Position numbers and translations under genes: made by a program
Shown here: positions 4,520 through 5,517 of the stretch, piece after piece
How positions within the stretch are numbered: position 1 is the first letter of the stretch
Layout of the letters: each line of letters begins with the position of its first letter
NCBI GenBank assembly: GCA_003511465.1
Contig: DOID01000166.1
Coordinates: 18,866-24,382, forward strand
From: Bacillota bacterium
GTDB lineage: Bacteria; Bacillota; UBA4882; UBA10575
Reading direction: 5' to 3'
DNA length: 5,517 bases
Notes under the pieces: generated by a model
The model's database searches: none
Told to the model about the DNA's origin: nothing
Seen by the model: only the letters and a program-made list of their open reading frames with translations

Positions 4520-5517
4520 ATGGAAACTGTCATCTTGCTATCTCTATTCTTTATTTTCCTTGCCATTGGGGTCCCGATCGCCTTCTCGCTGGGCTTATCA
4601 TCCCTCGCCTATATGGTTATTTTTCTACCAGGCGTTTCGTTTTCCACTTTCGCCCAGCAAATGCTGGGGGGCGTCAATAAATTCTCGTATACAGCCATTC
4701 CGTTTTTTATCCTAGTTGGTGCGATTATGGAGGCGGGCGGCATTTCCAAACGCTTAGTCGAATATGTTCGTGCAACCGTCGGCCACAAGCGCGGCGGCCT
4801 TGGGATGATTGCGCTCTTCTCAAGTGCCATCTTTGCCTCCCTATCCGGTTCGGCCATCGCCAATGTGGCTGCCACAGGCTGTATAACAATTCCTTTGATG
4901 AAAAAGAACGGTTATCCAAAGGGTTTTGCCGGGGCGATCGAAGCGGCTTCTAGCAGCTTAGGCGCTGTCATCCCGCCCAGTCTTCCCTTTGTTGTCTATG
5001 GTGGTTTGACCAGTATATCAATTGGTTCACTTTTCGTTGGCGGGTATTTGCCGGGAGTTATCATGGTGCTGTCTATTCTGATTATACTAGTTTTCAAGGC
5101 AAAGAATACTACAGCTCTTGACGAGCGCGCGTCGAGTTCAGAAAAATGGCGACTCTTTATCAAGGCTCTTCCGGCAATGTTGACGCCCCTGATCATCATC
5201 GGCGGCATCTTCTTAGGGATTATGACCCCGACGGAGGCCGGTGCAGTCGGATGTATCTACGCGCTTGTTGTTTCCTTCTGCTACAAGGAAATGAAACCAA
5301 GAGACATCATAAAGGTTCTTAAATCAACAGCTTCCACCACCGGTTACGTTATGCTGGTTATGAGTTCGGCCGCACTTTTTGGGTGGGTGATGGCTTTTGA
5401 AAATATTCCAATGCGGATTGCCGAAGCGATGGTTAGTGTGCTTAGCACGCCGACGAGTTTCATGATTGGCGTCGTGTTTTTGAGCATGATAATCGGAATG
5501 TTTATCGATACCCTATC
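4520..5517 (+). CDS. dctM: TRAP transporter large membrane subunit, DctM family (3' partial)
   Basis: The reading frame is open from ATG 4520 to the window end with no stop, giving 332 codons. DctM proteins are usually about 425-430 residues, so roughly the last 95 are outside. DctM is the transport subunit of the TRAP system and uses the sodium gradient. Family motifs appear in order: IGVPIAFSLG (16-25), IPFFILVGAIMEAGGISKRL (60-79), GGLGMI (92-97), SLSGSAIANVAATG (107-120), IPLMKKNGY (124-132), GAVIPPSLPFVVYGG (148-162), LFVGGYLPG (171-179), IMTPTEAGAVG (234-244) and the start of the second-repeat re-entrant region at GMFIDTL (326-332). AAGGAGG (4504-4510) lies inside the end of dctQ, 9 nt before the ATG, and TAACATG links the two genes. 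The P-Q-M gene order and separate Q and M genes are the classical layout. Confidence 0.93.
   Translation, partial: METVILLSLFFIFLAIGVPIAFSLGLSSLAYMVIFLPGVSFSTFAQQMLGGVNKFSYTAIPFFILVGAIMEAGGISKRLVEYVRATVGHKRGGLGMIALFSSAIFASLSGSAIANVAATGCITIPLMKKNGYPKGFAGAIEAASSSLGAVIPPSLPFVVYGGLTSISIGSLFVGGYLPGVIMVLSILIILVFKAKNTTALDERASSSEKWRLFIKALPAMLTPLIIIGGIFLGIMTPTEAGAVGCIYALVVSFCYKEMKPRDIIKVLKSTASTTGYVMLVMSSAALFGWVMAFENIPMRIAEAMVSVLSTPTSFMIGVVFLSMIIGMFIDTL

Noticed and set aside
4609..5208. Antisense ORFs opposite dctM
   Set aside because: The + strand frame carries the complete series of DctM motifs; the antisense frames give no recognisable domain.

Overview
The window reads as chromosomal DNA of an anaerobic Firmicute-like bacterium. 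The evidence is strong AGGAGG-type ribosome binding sites, AT-rich intergenic regions beside moderate-GC genes, an oxidoreductase carrying its own 2[4Fe-4S] domain, and a TRAP transporter. The TRAP binding protein has a cleavable signal peptide but no lipobox cysteine. That fits a cell with a true periplasm, so a diderm Firmicute (Negativicutes such as the Sporomusa/Pelosinus group) is my best guess. This is inference from sequence style only.

Layout, all genes on the + strand. (1) 1-707: the 3' part of an aldo/keto reductase fused to a ferredoxin-like domain; its start lies upstream of the window. (2) 708-962: an AT-rich regulatory region with an 18-bp perfect palindrome, a near-consensus sigma-70 promoter and a possible catabolite-repression (cre) site. 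(3) 963-1604: a GntR-family regulator of the FCD (FadR-type) group. (4) 1605-1784: a second control region with two more copies of the same palindrome, arranged as a 41-bp dyad, then two strong Shine-Dalgarno sequences. (5) 1785-2921: an ADP-ribosylglycohydrolase-superfamily protein (DraG/ARH fold). (6) 2971-3975, 3994-4518 and 4520 to the window end: a complete TRAP binding protein (DctP), a complete small membrane subunit (DctQ) and a 3'-truncated large membrane subunit (DctM).

The simplest working model is a substrate-inducible catabolic operon. The GntR protein binds the repeated AAATTATAATTT palindrome in front of its own gene and in front of the glycohydrolase-TRAP genes. The TRAP system imports an anionic solute, probably a carboxylate, and the cytoplasmic glycohydrolase-like enzyme cleaves an N-glycosidic bond or a related bond in it. 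The substrate is unknown. An imported carboxylated riboside or similar N-glycoside is a testable guess. The most notable points are the shared operator in three copies, the pairing of an ARH-fold enzyme with a TRAP importer, non-canonical residues at the expected ARH metal-ligand positions, and an orphan consensus Shine-Dalgarno upstream of the glycohydrolase.
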